The position numbers were made by a program, and so were the translations under genes. A DNA stretch of 44,202 nt from an uncultured Bacteroidia bacterium (GTDB lineage: Bacteria; Bacteroidota; Bacteroidia; Bacteroidales; UBA932), in NCBI GenBank assembly GCA_902784785.1, contig CACZWF010000008.1, forward strand, positions 2,682-46,883, given 5' to 3'. Below the pieces are notes generated by a model that was not told where the DNA came from, made no database searches, and saw only the letters and a list, made by a program, of their open reading frames with translations. Below, in pieces: positions 8,690-17,095 of this stretch (position 1 is its first letter; the number at the start of each line of letters is the position of its first letter).

Positions 8690-10084
8690 CTACAACTTAC
8701 TGCCCAAAATATCCGCGTCATCCCCATCTTGCAAACTATCGAACTTACGCAACAGCGAGAAACGCATAATCATCGCCGTCACAAAGGACATCAGGTCGGA
8801 AATCGGGAAACTCCACCAGATACCGTCTCCACCCATCCACAGGGGAAGCAGAAACAACAAAGGGATCAGATAAATCAACTGACGGATCAAGGACAGGAAA
8901 ATCGACTGCCGCACCATCCCCAGGCACTGGAACAGGTTGGTGGTGATGATATGGAAACCGACGACGAACATCATACAGTTCATCACGCGCAACGCGTGGG
9001 CGGAATCCGCCACCAAAGCCGGGTCGTTAGTGAACGCGCCGGTAATCCAGCGAGGAAAGAACAGGCTGAGCAATGTGGCAATGGTGACGACCACCGTCGC
9101 CCAAAAAACCGTCCTGTTATACACCGCCTTGACGCGCGAGTACAACTTTGCGCCGAAATTATAGCCGGCGATGGGCTGCATTCCCTGGTTCAACCCGATA
9201 CAAATCATGATAAAGAGGAAGACGACACGGTTGCAGATACCGAAAGAAGCAATCCCCATATCCCCGAAATAGCGCTGCAGTTGCTGGTTGATAATCATCG
9301 TCACCAGGCAGGCGGCCGCATTCATCAGAAAGGGAGCGAAGCCTATTTCCAGGCTGTCGCGTGCGATGCGCCAATCCGGAATAAAGGATTTCGGGGTGAA
9401 ATGCAAGACCCTTTTGGCACTGCTGAAATCCACCATAATGACCAGGAACGCCAGCGTCTGCGAAAGAATCGTCGCCCAGGCAGCCCCTTTTATTCCCCAA
9501 TCCAGCACATAGATGAAAAGCGCATCCAACAGGGTATTGATGAAAACGGTGAACAAGGTCAGGTACATCGCCCTGCGGGGATGCCCGGCCGACCGCATAA
9601 TGCCGTTGAGTCCGAAATAGAGATGGGTGATGATATTGCCATACAGGAGAATGACCATATATTCCCTTGCATAAGGCAGGGTGTCGTCACTGGCCCCGAA
9701 GAAACGCAGGATGGGATCGAGCCACATCAGGGTCACGACCATAAAGAGCAGTCCGGTCAGCACATTCAAGCTGAAGGTATTTCCCAACACCTTGTTGGCG
9801 GGTTTATACCATTTTCTACCGAGGAAAACCGACACCATCGTCGCACCGCCGATGCCGACCAGCGTACCGAAAGCGGCGGACAGGTTCATCAGCGGGAATG
9901 TAACAGCCAGACCGGAAATGGCCAGGGTGCCGACACAACGGCCGATGAAAATACTGTCGACGATATTGTACAAAGAAGAAGCCGTCATCGCGATGATGGC
10001 GGGAATCGCATATTGACGCAGAAGCGTGGAAATATTTTCCGTCCCCAGTTCGAGGGGCACATACGGCGATGACTCTTCTTTCAT
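8690..10084 (-). CDS. MATE family efflux transporter
   Basis: 464 residues with about twelve hydrophobic helices in two similar halves. The N-terminus (YAIPAIIAMTASSLYNIVDSIFIGRCVGT...ISGLAVTFPL) is the standard MatE signature, and the second half repeats it (IINQQLQRYFGDMGIASFGICNRVVFLFIM..GLNQGMQPIAGYNFGAK). MATE proteins export cationic drugs or metabolites using Na+ or H+ gradients. It lies 3 bp after the FKBP-like lipoprotein gene and 3 bp before the serine hydrolase gene, so all are probably on one transcript. Confidence 0.95.
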   Translation of the reverse strand: MKEESSPYVPLELGTENISTLLRQYAIPAIIAMTASSLYNIVDSIFIGRCVGTLAISGLAVTFPLMNLSAAFGTLVGIGGATMVSVFLGRKWYKPANKVLGNTFSLNVLTGLLFMVVTLMWLDPILRFFGASDDTLPYAREYMVILLYGNIITHLYFGLNGIMRSAGHPRRAMYLTLFTVFINTLLDALFIYVLDWGIKGAAWATILSQTLAFLVIMVDFSSAKRVLHFTPKSFIPDWRIARDSLEIGFAPFLMNAAACLVTMIINQQLQRYFGDMGIASFGICNRVVFLFIMICIGLNQGMQPIAGYNFGAKLYSRVKAVYNRTVFWATVVVTIATLLSLFFPRWITGAFTNDPALVADSAHALRVMNCMMFVVGFHIITTNLFQCLGMVRQSIFLSLIRQLIYLIPLLFLLPLWMGGDGIWWSFPISDLMSFVTAMIMRFSLLRKFDSLQDGDDADILGSKL

Positions 10085-10087
10085 TTC

Positions 10088-11185
10088 CTATTGGGGAGCA
10101 TCCACCATCCTCAACTCAAACAGCAAAGGACTATAAGCGGGAATCGTGAGCTGGGAAGTTTGCGCATAGCCCATTCCCTGATGGAAAAGCGCCACACCCC
10201 ACTCTCCCGGACTCATCTGCTTGACCGCATAAGTGAAACCATTGATGAGGGAACTCTCCGAACTATCCGTTGTCGATATCATTTTGCTGTCGTAGAAAAC
10301 GGACGCCACCTTCATTTTCATCGGGGAATACGTGGCCGAAGAAGAATATAGGTCATACATGAGAGCCGTATCCTTGACCGTGGTGTCAAACACGGTTCCG
10401 TCGAGACGGCGGGCCACATAATCGACATACACAATCGTGTCCGCCGGCCAGGCTTTCACCTTATCGGGTTCTTTCAGACGCTGATACCAGAAGCCAAGGC
10501 TCGTCGTGTCCTTGGAAGTCTCCGGACAGCGCACAAAGCGGGCCTTCTCCGCGGGAACATCCCCGTTGGATGTCGCATAAGGACAAGTGGGATTGTGCCC
10601 CACATAACGAACCAGCGAATCAACGCCCCAACGCGTCATATCATTGGTTGCATCGAGAATCTCGACGTCATATTTCAACGTGGCGCCCGCGTTTTCGGTA
10701 TCGTTGAAATAATCCTTCGCCGAAGAATAATCGACAAAGGAATTCAGCCAAGCAGGAACATAGGCCACCCTTTTGCCGCCAATCTTCATATCCTGCAACA
10801 GATTTCGCAAGCCCGCAGGCAGCGCGGCGGCATCCGCCTTATGCCAGACAACGGGACCATAATAATAGTAACTTGCATAATCGCCGATCTGATGGTGCCG
10901 CCGCTCCTCGGTCGACTCGACAATGACACCCCCTACATTCCAAGCCGTGAACCGGACTTGAACCCAAGCGCTGTCCGCGACCGGATTTCCCGTCCCGGGA
11001 ACTTCTGTGTCCGGATTGAAGTACCAGCCCCAACCTTGCTCTCCGTTATTATATGCCGCGGGATCCGCCACTTGCAGCCAGGCCTCGAAAAAGCGCTTGG
11101 ATTTGACATTGGAGGATACCGTCTCCGTCTTGGCGCAGGAAAGCGAAAACAGCAGCAACAACGAAAAATAAATGATTCTCTTCAT
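10088..11185 (-). CDS. FKBP-type peptidyl-prolyl isomerase-like lipoprotein (large)
   Basis: 365 residues with a lipoprotein signal peptide ending LFSLSC (Cys17). The body shows two FKBP-like halves: one around residues ~70-180 (VQVRFTAWNV.G.ivesT, ending ATLKYDVEILDA) and one around ~245-365 (DTIVYVDYVARRLDGTVFDTT, then INGFTYAVKQMSPGEWGVALFHQGMGYAQTSQLTIPAYSPLLFELRMVD). FKBP domains help proline isomerisation and folding, here in the periplasm or at the outer membrane. Catalytic activity is uncertain because the canonical aromatic pocket is not obvious in the first half. The gene lies 9 bp after its smaller relative. Confidence 0.82.
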   Translation of the reverse strand: MKRIIYFSLLLLFSLSCAKTETVSSNVKSKRFFEAWLQVADPAAYNNGEQGWGWYFNPDTEVPGTGNPVADSAWVQVRFTAWNVGGVIVESTEERRHHQIGDYASYYYYGPVVWHKADAAALPAGLRNLLQDMKIGGKRVAYVPAWLNSFVDYSSAKDYFNDTENAGATLKYDVEILDATNDMTRWGVDSLVRYVGHNPTCPYATSNGDVPAEKARFVRCPETSKDTTSLGFWYQRLKEPDKVKAWPADTIVYVDYVARRLDGTVFDTTVKDTALMYDLYSSSATYSPMKMKVASVFYDSKMISTTDSSESSLINGFTYAVKQMSPGEWGVALFHQGMGYAQTSQLTIPAYSPLLFELRMVDAPQ

Positions 11186-11194
11186 ACTCTTTTA

Positions 11195-11737
11195 TTAATT
11201 GGTGACGGCCACCACCCAAATTTCATACAACAAAGCGGCATTCGCAGGAATCTGACCATAATTCTTCGGCCCGAATCCATAGCGTCCCGAAAAAACGATA
11301 TCGGCTTCCTGATCAGCCTTTACCCCCACGAGTCCGCGCTTCAGCCCTTCTACAAAATCAGCCTCATCCAGACTCACGGTCAACGCCTCGAAGCGACTGG
11401 CATCCGAAGTGTCCCAGTTGGCTTTATCGGCCGTCTCCCTGTGGTTGGTCGCCATCAGATTGGAGCCGGATTTCGAACCATTGAAAATGTAGGCCGCATA
11501 GTAAAAGGACAGGACCCCGTTTGCCTGCAAAGCCTCTCCGGTCCCCTCTTTGTAGATAATTCGGTAAGCACCGTCATTGTTCACAAAGGTCACCCCTTCC
11601 GTTTTCGTCGCCGACTCGATATAGGACGCGATTTTGGTCTCCTGGCTGGCATAAGTCGCCTCCCGGCTTGCCTTTCCGCAAGAAAGGACCGGAAGCGCTG
11701 CAAGCACGCAGAAAAATATCCTCATCGCCTTTTTCAT
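11195..11737 (-). CDS. FKBP-type peptidyl-prolyl isomerase-like lipoprotein (small)
   Basis: 180 residues; signal peptide with lipobox PVLSC (Cys20). A single FKBP-like domain occupies ~60-178 (GVLSFYYAAYIFNGSKSGSN, VEGLKRGLVGVKADQEADIVFSGRYGFGP, IPANAALLYEIWVVAV). Expected to be lipid-anchored in the periplasm. Its ATG overlaps the stop of the DHH phosphoesterase gene by four bases (ATGA at 11734-11737), so the two are translationally coupled. Confidence 0.85.
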   Translation of the reverse strand: MKKAMRIFFCVLAALPVLSCGKASREATYASQETKIASYIESATKTEGVTFVNNDGAYRIIYKEGTGEALQANGVLSFYYAAYIFNGSKSGSNLMATNHRETADKANWDTSDASRFEALTVSLDEADFVEGLKRGLVGVKADQEADIVFSGRYGFGPKNYGQIPANAALLYEIWVVAVTN

Positions 11738-12843
11738 TTCGTTTCGGAATAACGGACGATGGCGTCCTGAACATACTTCAAAGCCGATGCGACATCCTCG
11801 ACGACAGCCGGATGTCCGAGCCGGTTTTTCGGGTCGGAAGAAAACTTGAACAACATCCCGCCTGCCGCATTCTCGTGACCGCCGCCGAAGAAATAAGCCT
11901 TCGCCAACGCATTGGCGGAAACGCCCTTCTTGGAACGGACGGACACCCGGTATCGGTCAGGCATCTCCCGTACGAAAATACTCATATCCACCACATCCAG
12001 GCTCAACGGAAGATTGACGAAGCCTTCCGTCTCCCCTTCTTCCAAACCGAAGCGCTGCATTTCTTCCTGTGAAAAAACGACATACGCCACTTTTTGCGGG
12101 GTCAGGGTCAATTTTTCCGAGAGGAAATACCCCATCGCCCGAAGCCGGTTCTCGCGATAATGATGATAAATCTTATCGATGATATCCTCCCTGTCCACTC
12201 CGGAGGCAATCAGATCGGAGGCCATCCGCAAGGTAGTGGGATAAACCGAATTGGCGAAATTGTTGCTGTCCGTCGTCATCCCCACCAGGAGACTGTAGGC
12301 ACAACGCGACGGAAGAGCGGATGCATCTCCATCTATGCCCTCGAAAGAAAGCAGCAGATAATACAGCAACTCGCAGGCGGAAGAAACTTCCACTTCGCTG
12401 ACACAGGCATCGAAAGCCGCGCGGTCCGGGTTGAGGTGATGGTCAATCAAAATCTTGGGCACGGAGCAAGCGCGAAGGGCATCGCCCAATTTCGTCCGTC
12501 CGAAATGATTGAAATCCAGACAGACTATCGCCCCCGCTCCGGCCAGGGCCGCAGCCACCTGCTCCGGATGATCCTCCCGGTTGTACACGGGAAAAGAGGG
12601 GGTCGGCTGAAAGATAAAAGAAAGCGGAGCGGGCACGGGATCCGGAAGGACCAGCACGCAACGCTTCCCTTGAGAAAGCAGGAAATGGCACATCGCGGAG
12701 GTACTGCCGAGGGCATCCCCATCCGGACTGTTGTGGCAGGTCACGACAAAATCGTCACACTGGTCCAGGATGCGCCGTACGGCTTCCCTATCTTCCGGTC
12801 TTATGTCGACTTTTTCCTTCATATCTCTTGCAAATTTATTCAT
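11734..12843 (-). CDS. DHH/DHHA1 phosphoesterase (NrnA-like oligoribonuclease / pAp phosphatase)
   Basis: 369 residues. The DHH domain motifs are visible: H37-N-S-P-D41-G-D43-A-L-G-S, a CLDFN motif ~108, L-I-D134-H135-H136, and a TDSNNF motif; the C-terminal DHHA1 part ends with GGGHENAAGG. Family members degrade short RNA oligonucleotides or 3'-phosphoadenosine 5'-phosphate with Mn2+. Two start codons compete: ATG 12843 and ATG 12822. A TAAATTTG -7-like box (12831-12838, minus strand) lies between them, but its best TTTG partner is 22 bp away, so I keep the longer form. It heads the FKBP-MATE-hydrolase gene series. Confidence 0.9.
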   Translation of the reverse strand: MNKFARDMKEKVDIRPEDREAVRRILDQCDDFVVTCHNSPDGDALGSTSAMCHFLLSQGKRCVLVLPDPVPAPLSFIFQPTPSFPVYNREDHPEQVAAALAGAGAIVCLDFNHFGRTKLGDALRACSVPKILIDHHLNPDRAAFDACVSEVEVSSACELLYYLLLSFEGIDGDASALPSRCAYSLLVGMTTDSNNFANSVYPTTLRMASDLIASGVDREDIIDKIYHHYRENRLRAMGYFLSEKLTLTPQKVAYVVFSQEEMQRFGLEEGETEGFVNLPLSLDVVDMSIFVREMPDRYRVSVRSKKGVSANALAKAYFFGGGHENAAGGMLFKFSSDPKNRLGHPAVVEDVASALKYVQDAIVRYSETK

Positions 12844-12857
12844 TTTTTTCGAAACTA

Positions 12858-12888
12858 TTTCAAAATTCCAAACAGTTTCTTATCTTTG
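12858..12888 (+). promoter_or_regulatory. Bacteroidetes promoter of the 12918 operon
   Basis: TTTC (12858-12861), 19-bp spacer, TATCTTTG (12881-12888). The -7 box is perfect and the spacing is the family norm. It gives a leader of about 25 nt before ATG 12918 and probably drives the membrane protein, DUF3822 and rsmD genes. Confidence 0.8.
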
Positions 12889-12917
12889 CGTGATTTTGAA
12901 ACAAATTATACATTATA

Positions 12918-13817
12918 ATGAAACCACTCTATTCAAAAATCCTGACTTTTGCAGTCCTTCCGATCTGCATCCTCGTTTTGGCTTATTTCTGCATTGACAG
13001 CATTATGCGGCCCGTGAAATTCAACGAAGAGAAAGCCGCCCGCGAGCAAGTCGCCATCCAAATCCTCAAAGACATCCGTACCCTCCAGGTGGGATTCAAG
13101 AGCACCTACAGCCACTATTCTCCCACCGCCGACTCCTTGATTTGGTTCTACAACAATGGTTTTGTGGAAGTCACCAAGCAAATCGGCTCCGAAGATGACG
13201 ATTTGGCTGCAGCCAACAAGAAAGGATTGGACCTTCCGAAAGGGAAGTATGAGAAAGAACTGTCAGACGGGGCTAAAGAAATTTTAGCCCAGAACAAGAA
13301 TCTCCTGACTGCGAAAAAGAAGATGTTGGCAGATTACAAGCGGGCCCACAAAAATAAAAAAATCACTGACGAAGACCTGTTTGAAATATTTTATAACGCA
13401 GACGGAACCCCCAAGGATCCCAAGTTCCCCTTGCATATGGAGATTACTACCAAGATCCCCGTCAAGGACACCCTCTGCAGCAAGAAGAGCCGTCCCGACT
13501 TCGATGTCAACAGAATCAAGTACATCCCCTTCACCAACGACAAGGATACCATCATCTATGCGGCTGAAATCAAGACGGTCTCGGGCGTGAAGGTGCCTCT
13601 CTTCGAAGCGGCCATTCCTTACGCCGAGAAGAAGATGCTCCCCAACAACGATCCCAAAAAGGTGGATCCCTATGTGTATGTAGAGCGTTTGCTCAAGGGT
13701 ATGAACCACCAGCTGATTGTCAACCTCTGCGAAGAGCGCATTGATACGGACCGCTATCCCGGCCTGAAAGTCGGTAGTGTCACAGCCCCGAACAACAATG
13801 CCGGTAACTGGGAATAA
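12918..13817 (+). CDS. Single-pass membrane protein of unknown function
   Basis: 299 residues. One N-terminal membrane segment (~7-27, ILTFAVLPICILVLAYFCI) is followed by a charged, Lys-rich body that should be extracytoplasmic, with helical stretches likely to form coiled coil (~100-150) and a C-terminal half rich in beta strands. I do not recognise a named domain. It precedes DUF3822 and rsmD, a neighbourhood common in Bacteroidales. The next gene starts 20 bp before its stop, which suggests coupled translation. Confidence 0.8.
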   Translation: MKPLYSKILTFAVLPICILVLAYFCIDSIMRPVKFNEEKAAREQVAIQILKDIRTLQVGFKSTYSHYSPTADSLIWFYNNGFVEVTKQIGSEDDDLAAANKKGLDLPKGKYEKELSDGAKEILAQNKNLLTAKKKMLADYKRAHKNKKITDEDLFEIFYNADGTPKDPKFPLHMEITTKIPVKDTLCSKKSRPDFDVNRIKYIPFTNDKDTIIYAAEIKTVSGVKVPLFEAAIPYAEKKMLPNNDPKKVDPYVYVERLLKGMNHQLIVNLCEERIDTDRYPGLKVGSVTAPNNNAGNWE

Positions 13818-14469
13818 TCCTTCTAAAATATCCGTTCAGCTCGGTCTGAACGGATTTACCTATCAAACAAATGACTGCGCCCGGTCCGAATGGCTGAGCG
13901 CAGAGTTTGTTTTCAGCAGCGATGTCTTCCAGCGCAGCTACAACGAAACAGCCATTTCCGCCTTCATCCCCCGCTATACGCTGGTTCCCGCCGCCTGGTT
14001 CGACGAGACGCGGGCACAAGAATACCTGGACGCGGCTTTCAGTCCGGTAGAAGGTTCAGAACTGCGATGGAATGCCCTTCCTGCGGAGTTGGGCGCCGTG
14101 GAAATCTGGAGTCCTGTCAAGACGCGGCTGACGCACATACTCAGCGGAATGCTCGCGGTCGGCGAAGAAGCCATTCTTCCCGAATTTCATTATCTGCTGA
14201 CCGAGGGTTACCACGTAAGTTCGTACAATAAAATCATAGCGTCATACGCCGAAGGGCGCCTCTATCTGGTGATTTTCCAAGGGAAGAACCTGATGCTTTG
14301 CAACAGCTTTGAGGCCCCCGATTTCACCACGGCCCAATACTATATATTTATGGCGCTCAAAAACCTCCAGCTCAATCCGGAGGCCTCCACCATTTACTTC
14401 CGCACACCATTGACCGCAGAAGAAGAACTGTCCCTCTACCATTATTTCCAGGACGTGAAGAAGTTATGA
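13798..14469 (+). CDS. DUF3822 family protein
   Basis: 223 residues from ATG 13798 (a GTG at 13777 in the same frame is less likely because it lies deeper inside the upstream gene). Features typical of DUF3822: an early KISVQLGLNGF strand, a central HLSG/HILSGMLAVGEEAILPEFHYLLTEG segment and a YYIFMALKNLQLNPEASTIYF strand near the end. The family is restricted to Bacteroidetes, usually sits next to rsmD, and looks like a cytoplasmic ASKHA-like fold; its function is not known. It overlaps the upstream gene by 20 bp and rsmD by four (ATGA). Confidence 0.88.
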   Translation: MPVTGNNPSKISVQLGLNGFTYQTNDCARSEWLSAEFVFSSDVFQRSYNETAISAFIPRYTLVPAAWFDETRAQEYLDAAFSPVEGSELRWNALPAELGAVEIWSPVKTRLTHILSGMLAVGEEAILPEFHYLLTEGYHVSSYNKIIASYAEGRLYLVIFQGKNLMLCNSFEAPDFTTAQYYIFMALKNLQLNPEASTIYFRTPLTAEEELSLYHYFQDVKKL

Positions 14470-15029
14470 GGATTATAGGAGGAAAGTTGCGGGGACGAAG
14501 CATTACTCCCCCGTCCGACTACAAGGCGCGCCCTACGACAGACTTTGCCAAAGAAGGGCTCTTCAACACCCTCGACAGCATCTATGAATTTGAAGACCTG
14601 CAGGTGCTCGACCTGTTCGGCGGCGCAGGATCCATCAGTTTTGAATTTGCCTCCCGGGGAGCGGCGAGCGTGTATTGCATCGAGATGAATCCCGACAATG
14701 CGCGTTTTATCAAGCAGCACTCCCACGCACTCGGTCTGGATAAAATCATCACGGTTGTCCACCACAATGTATTCGACTTCCTGCCTTTGTGCCGCAAGCG
14801 TTTCGATGTGGTGTTCGCAGACCCTCCCTACGCGATGGAAGGCGTCGACGGCCTTCCCGACAAGATTTTCTCCACCACTTGGACGGATGAAAACGGCCAG
14901 CCGCAAAGTCTCCTCCATCCCGACTGCCTTTTCATCCTGGAACATTCGGCCGACTACCACTTTCAGGACCACCCCCGTTTCCTCAAAGAAAAAAAATACG
15001 GAAACGTCCATTTCAGTTTTTTCAAGTAG
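14466..15029 (+). CDS. rsmD: 16S rRNA (guanine(966)-N2)-methyltransferase RsmD
   Basis: 187 residues, the usual length. Methylates G966 of 16S rRNA in the assembled 30S subunit using S-adenosylmethionine. Seen: the N-terminal MRIIGGKLRGRSI and RPTTDFAKEGLFN motifs, SAM-binding VLDLFGGAGSIS (47-58), and catalytic D119-P-P-Y122. Start ATG overlaps the DUF3822 stop (ATGA, 14466-14469), giving translational coupling. Confidence 0.96.
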   Translation: MRIIGGKLRGRSITPPSDYKARPTTDFAKEGLFNTLDSIYEFEDLQVLDLFGGAGSISFEFASRGAASVYCIEMNPDNARFIKQHSHALGLDKIITVVHHNVFDFLPLCRKRFDVVFADPPYAMEGVDGLPDKIFSTTWTDENGQPQSLLHPDCLFILEHSADYHFQDHPRFLKEKKYGNVHFSFFK

Positions 15030-15038
15030 CATTTTTTG

Positions 15039-15046
15039 TACCTTTG
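15039..15046 (+). promoter_or_regulatory. -7 box of the xpt-pbuX promoter
   Basis: TACCTTTG fits TAnnTTTG; a weak T-rich -33 element (15017-15020) lies 18 bp upstream. It starts transcription about 18 nt before the xpt ATG at 15069, leaving no room for a purine riboswitch. It overlaps the last residues of nothing: rsmD ends at 15029. Confidence 0.65.
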
Positions 15047-15068
15047 CACCTTCAAAAAAAACAAACCT

Positions 15069-15653
15069 ATGAACCGTCTTGAAGAAAGAATTGCCAAAGA
15101 TGGCATTGTCCGGGAAGGAAATGTGTTGAAAGTTGACAGTTTCCTCAATCACCAAATTGATATTCAATTGCTCGATTGGATTGGCGCCGAATTCAAACGC
15201 CGCTTCGAAGGCGTGGAGGTCACCAAGATTCTCACCATCGAAGCCAGCGGCATCGGCATCGCCTGTATGACGGCCCGCCATTTCGGCGTCCCCGTGCTCT
15301 TCGCCAAAAAGACTCCGACCATCAATGTGGATGAGGACAAATATTTTTCGGAGGTCGCTTCTTTCACGCACCAGTGCATCAATCACGTGTTCGTGTCCAA
15401 GAAATATCTTTCCCCGGATGACAAAGTTCTGATTATCGATGACTTTCTCGCTCACGGAGCTGCCCTGAACGGACTCACCGACCTGGTTCTGCAGGCAGGA
15501 GCCCAAGTGGCCGGCATCGGCATCGCCATCGAAAAAGGCTTCCAGGACGGAGGCCGTATTGTCCGGGAAAAAGGCTATCAGGTCGAGTCCCTCGCCATCG
15601 TCGATGCAATGGACCCCAAAAACGGAACAATCACATTTCATTCTCAAAAATAA
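15069..15653 (+). CDS. xpt: Xanthine phosphoribosyltransferase
   Basis: 194 residues. Converts xanthine plus PRPP to XMP in purine salvage. The PRPP-binding loop is V120[11 protein letters not shown]131, close to the [11 protein letters not shown] of characterised Xpt enzymes, and the N-terminus [24 protein letters not shown] matches the family exactly. ATG 15069 is chosen because a longer frame would start inside the promoter. pbuX follows after 2 bp, giving the classic xpt-pbuX pair. Confidence 0.96.
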   Translation: MNRLEERIAKDGIVREGNVLKVDSFLNHQIDIQLLDWIGAEFKRRFEGVEVTKILTIEASGIGIACMTARHFGVPVLFAKKTPTINVDEDKYFSEVASFTHQCINHVFVSKKYLSPDDKVLIIDDFLAHGAALNGLTDLVLQAGAQVAGIGIAIEKGFQDGGRIVREKGYQVESLAIVDAMDPKNGTITFHSQK

Positions 15654-15655
15654 TT

Positions 15656-16963
15656 ATGGAAACCAACACCAATCCCGCCTTCACCCTTGAGGGCAGAATG
15701 CCGTTTGGAAAGGCATTCCCCATCGGACTCCAGCATGTGCTGGCCATGTTCGTTGCGAACATCACCCCTATTATGATTCTGACCGGCATCTGCAACCTGG
15801 AGCCCACGCTCAAGGCCAACCTGGTCCAGAACGCAATGATCATCGCCGGTATCGGTACGCTCATCCAGCTCTTCCCGGTCTTCAAGAAAATCGGCTCCGG
15901 ACTTCCCATCGTGATGGGTATCAGCTTCACCTTCCTGTCCGTCGCCATCGGCGTAGCCACCACCAAAGGGTACGGCACGATGATGGCTGCCGTCATTATC
16001 GGCGGTATCGTGGAAGGCTTGCTCGGCCTTTTCGCCAAATACTGGATCAAGATCATCACCCCGACCATCGCCGCTACCGTGGTGGTCGCCATCGGTTTCT
16101 CCCTGCTTCCGGTCGGTGCCAATTCTTTCGCCGGCGGCTTCGGCGCTCCCGACTTCGGTTCCGTCAACAACTGGATTGTGGGTACCGTGACGCTCTTCAG
16201 CTGCTTGCTTTTCCGTGTGTGCACCAAGGGCTACTGGAAAATGATTTCCGTTCTTTTCGGTCTCATCGTGGGTTATATCCTCGCCGTCTGCATGGGAATG
16301 GTCGATTTCTCCGTCCTTAAAGGAGTCGGAGTTGTTTCTCTTCCCAAAGTGCTTCCTTTCGACCTGAATTTCGACCTCGGCGCCATCCTCGCCTTCGTGG
16401 TCATCTTCCTCGTGTCCGCCACCGAGACCATCGGTGACACCAGCGCCCTGGCCGCCGTCGGTCTCCACCGCGACGTCACCACCAAGGAAGTCTCCGGTTC
16501 CCTCGCCTGCGACGGTTTCGTCAGCTCGATCGCCGGTGTGTTCGGTTGCACCCCTATCACCTCCTTCAGCCAGAACGTTGGTCTCGTCGGTATGACGGGT
16601 GTCGTTAACCGTTTCGCCATCGCCCTCGGCGCCGCCGTGATGATTGTCGCCGGTATCTTCCCGGCCTTCGGAGCCCTGCTCACCACCGTCCCCCAGTGCG
16701 TGCTCGGCGGTTGCACCATCATGATGTTCGGTTACATCGTGCTGGCCGGTTTTGATATGCTCAGCCGCATCAAGATGGACACCCGCAACAAGACCATCGT
16801 GGCCCTGTCCCTGTCCGTCGGTATTGGCTTCACCCAGGCTGACAAGATGTTCGCCATCTTCCCTGAGATCATCCAGAGCATCTTTGCCGAGAACTGCGTC
16901 GCCGTCGTGTTCGTCCTCGCCGTCCTCGTCAACCTCATCTATCCCAAGAAAGAAAAGGAATAA
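15656..16963 (+). CDS. pbuX: Uracil-xanthine permease (NCS2 family)
   Basis: 435 residues with ~14 hydrophobic segments. The NCS2 signatures are clear: an early QHVLAMFVANITPIMIL, ETIGDTSALAAVGLHRDVT..E..GSLACDG (~260-290), and AGVFGCTPITSFSQNVGLVGMTGV (~295-320), the last holding the substrate-binding residues of the family. It should import xanthine or a related base with protons or sodium. Its position 2 bp after xpt supports xanthine as substrate. A strong terminator follows 20 bp after the stop. Confidence 0.94.
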   Translation: METNTNPAFTLEGRMPFGKAFPIGLQHVLAMFVANITPIMILTGICNLEPTLKANLVQNAMIIAGIGTLIQLFPVFKKIGSGLPIVMGISFTFLSVAIGVATTKGYGTMMAAVIIGGIVEGLLGLFAKYWIKIITPTIAATVVVAIGFSLLPVGANSFAGGFGAPDFGSVNNWIVGTVTLFSCLLFRVCTKGYWKMISVLFGLIVGYILAVCMGMVDFSVLKGVGVVSLPKVLPFDLNFDLGAILAFVVIFLVSATETIGDTSALAAVGLHRDVTTKEVSGSLACDGFVSSIAGVFGCTPITSFSQNVGLVGMTGVVNRFAIALGAAVMIVAGIFPAFGALLTTVPQCVLGGCTIMMFGYIVLAGFDMLSRIKMDTRNKTIVALSLSVGIGFTQADKMFAIFPEIIQSIFAENCVAVVFVLAVLVNLIYPKKEKE

Positions 16964-16983
16964 GCCCCTTGAGGTTTTTATAT

Positions 16984-17020
16984 AAATAGAGGTCGACTCA
17001 AACGGGTCGGCCTCTATTTT
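16984..17020 (+). terminator. Intrinsic terminator of xpt-pbuX
   Basis: A 16-bp stem (16984-16999 with 17004-17019, three G-U pairs) closed by an AAAC loop and ending in TTTT. It separates the core genes from the AT-rich island that follows. Confidence 0.88.
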
Positions 17021-17025
17021 ATTCG

Positions 17026-17057
17026 TTTGCTTTTATCCCTAAAAATCATTATTTTTG
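17026..17057 (+). promoter_or_regulatory. Promoter of the type IIG restriction-modification gene
   Basis: TTTG (17026-17029), 20-bp spacer, TATTTTTG (17050-17057): a full Bacteroidetes promoter 40 nt before ATG 17096. The end of the -7 box overlaps a perfect palindrome (17056-17073). Confidence 0.8.
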
Positions 17058-17073
17058 CTATCGCAAGATAGCA
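17056..17073. promoter_or_regulatory. Operator-like palindrome at the restriction-modification transcription start
   Basis: TGCTATC-GCAA-GATAGCA: 7-bp perfect arms around a four-base centre. It overlaps the last two bases of the -7 box and the predicted +1. It could be a repressor site (as DNA) or a GNRA-capped hairpin at the 5' end of the mRNA. No controller gene is visible nearby. Confidence 0.4.
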
Positions 17074-17095
17074 CATCTCACTCGTTTGCAGCATT

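Noticed and set aside
7481-10072. Open frame of 863 codons on the plus strand, antisense to the MATE and hydrolase genes
   Set aside because: Its composition (rich in His, Arg, Gln, Asp) is what the complement of membrane-protein codons gives; it spans two real genes and a gap, has no known domain and no promoter.
15030-15068. Purine riboswitch before xpt
   Set aside because: The promoter leaves a leader of only about 20 nt; no aptamer can fit.
14442-15647. Minus-strand frame of 401 codons over rsmD and xpt
   Set aside because: Covers two well-recognised plus-strand genes and the promoter between them.
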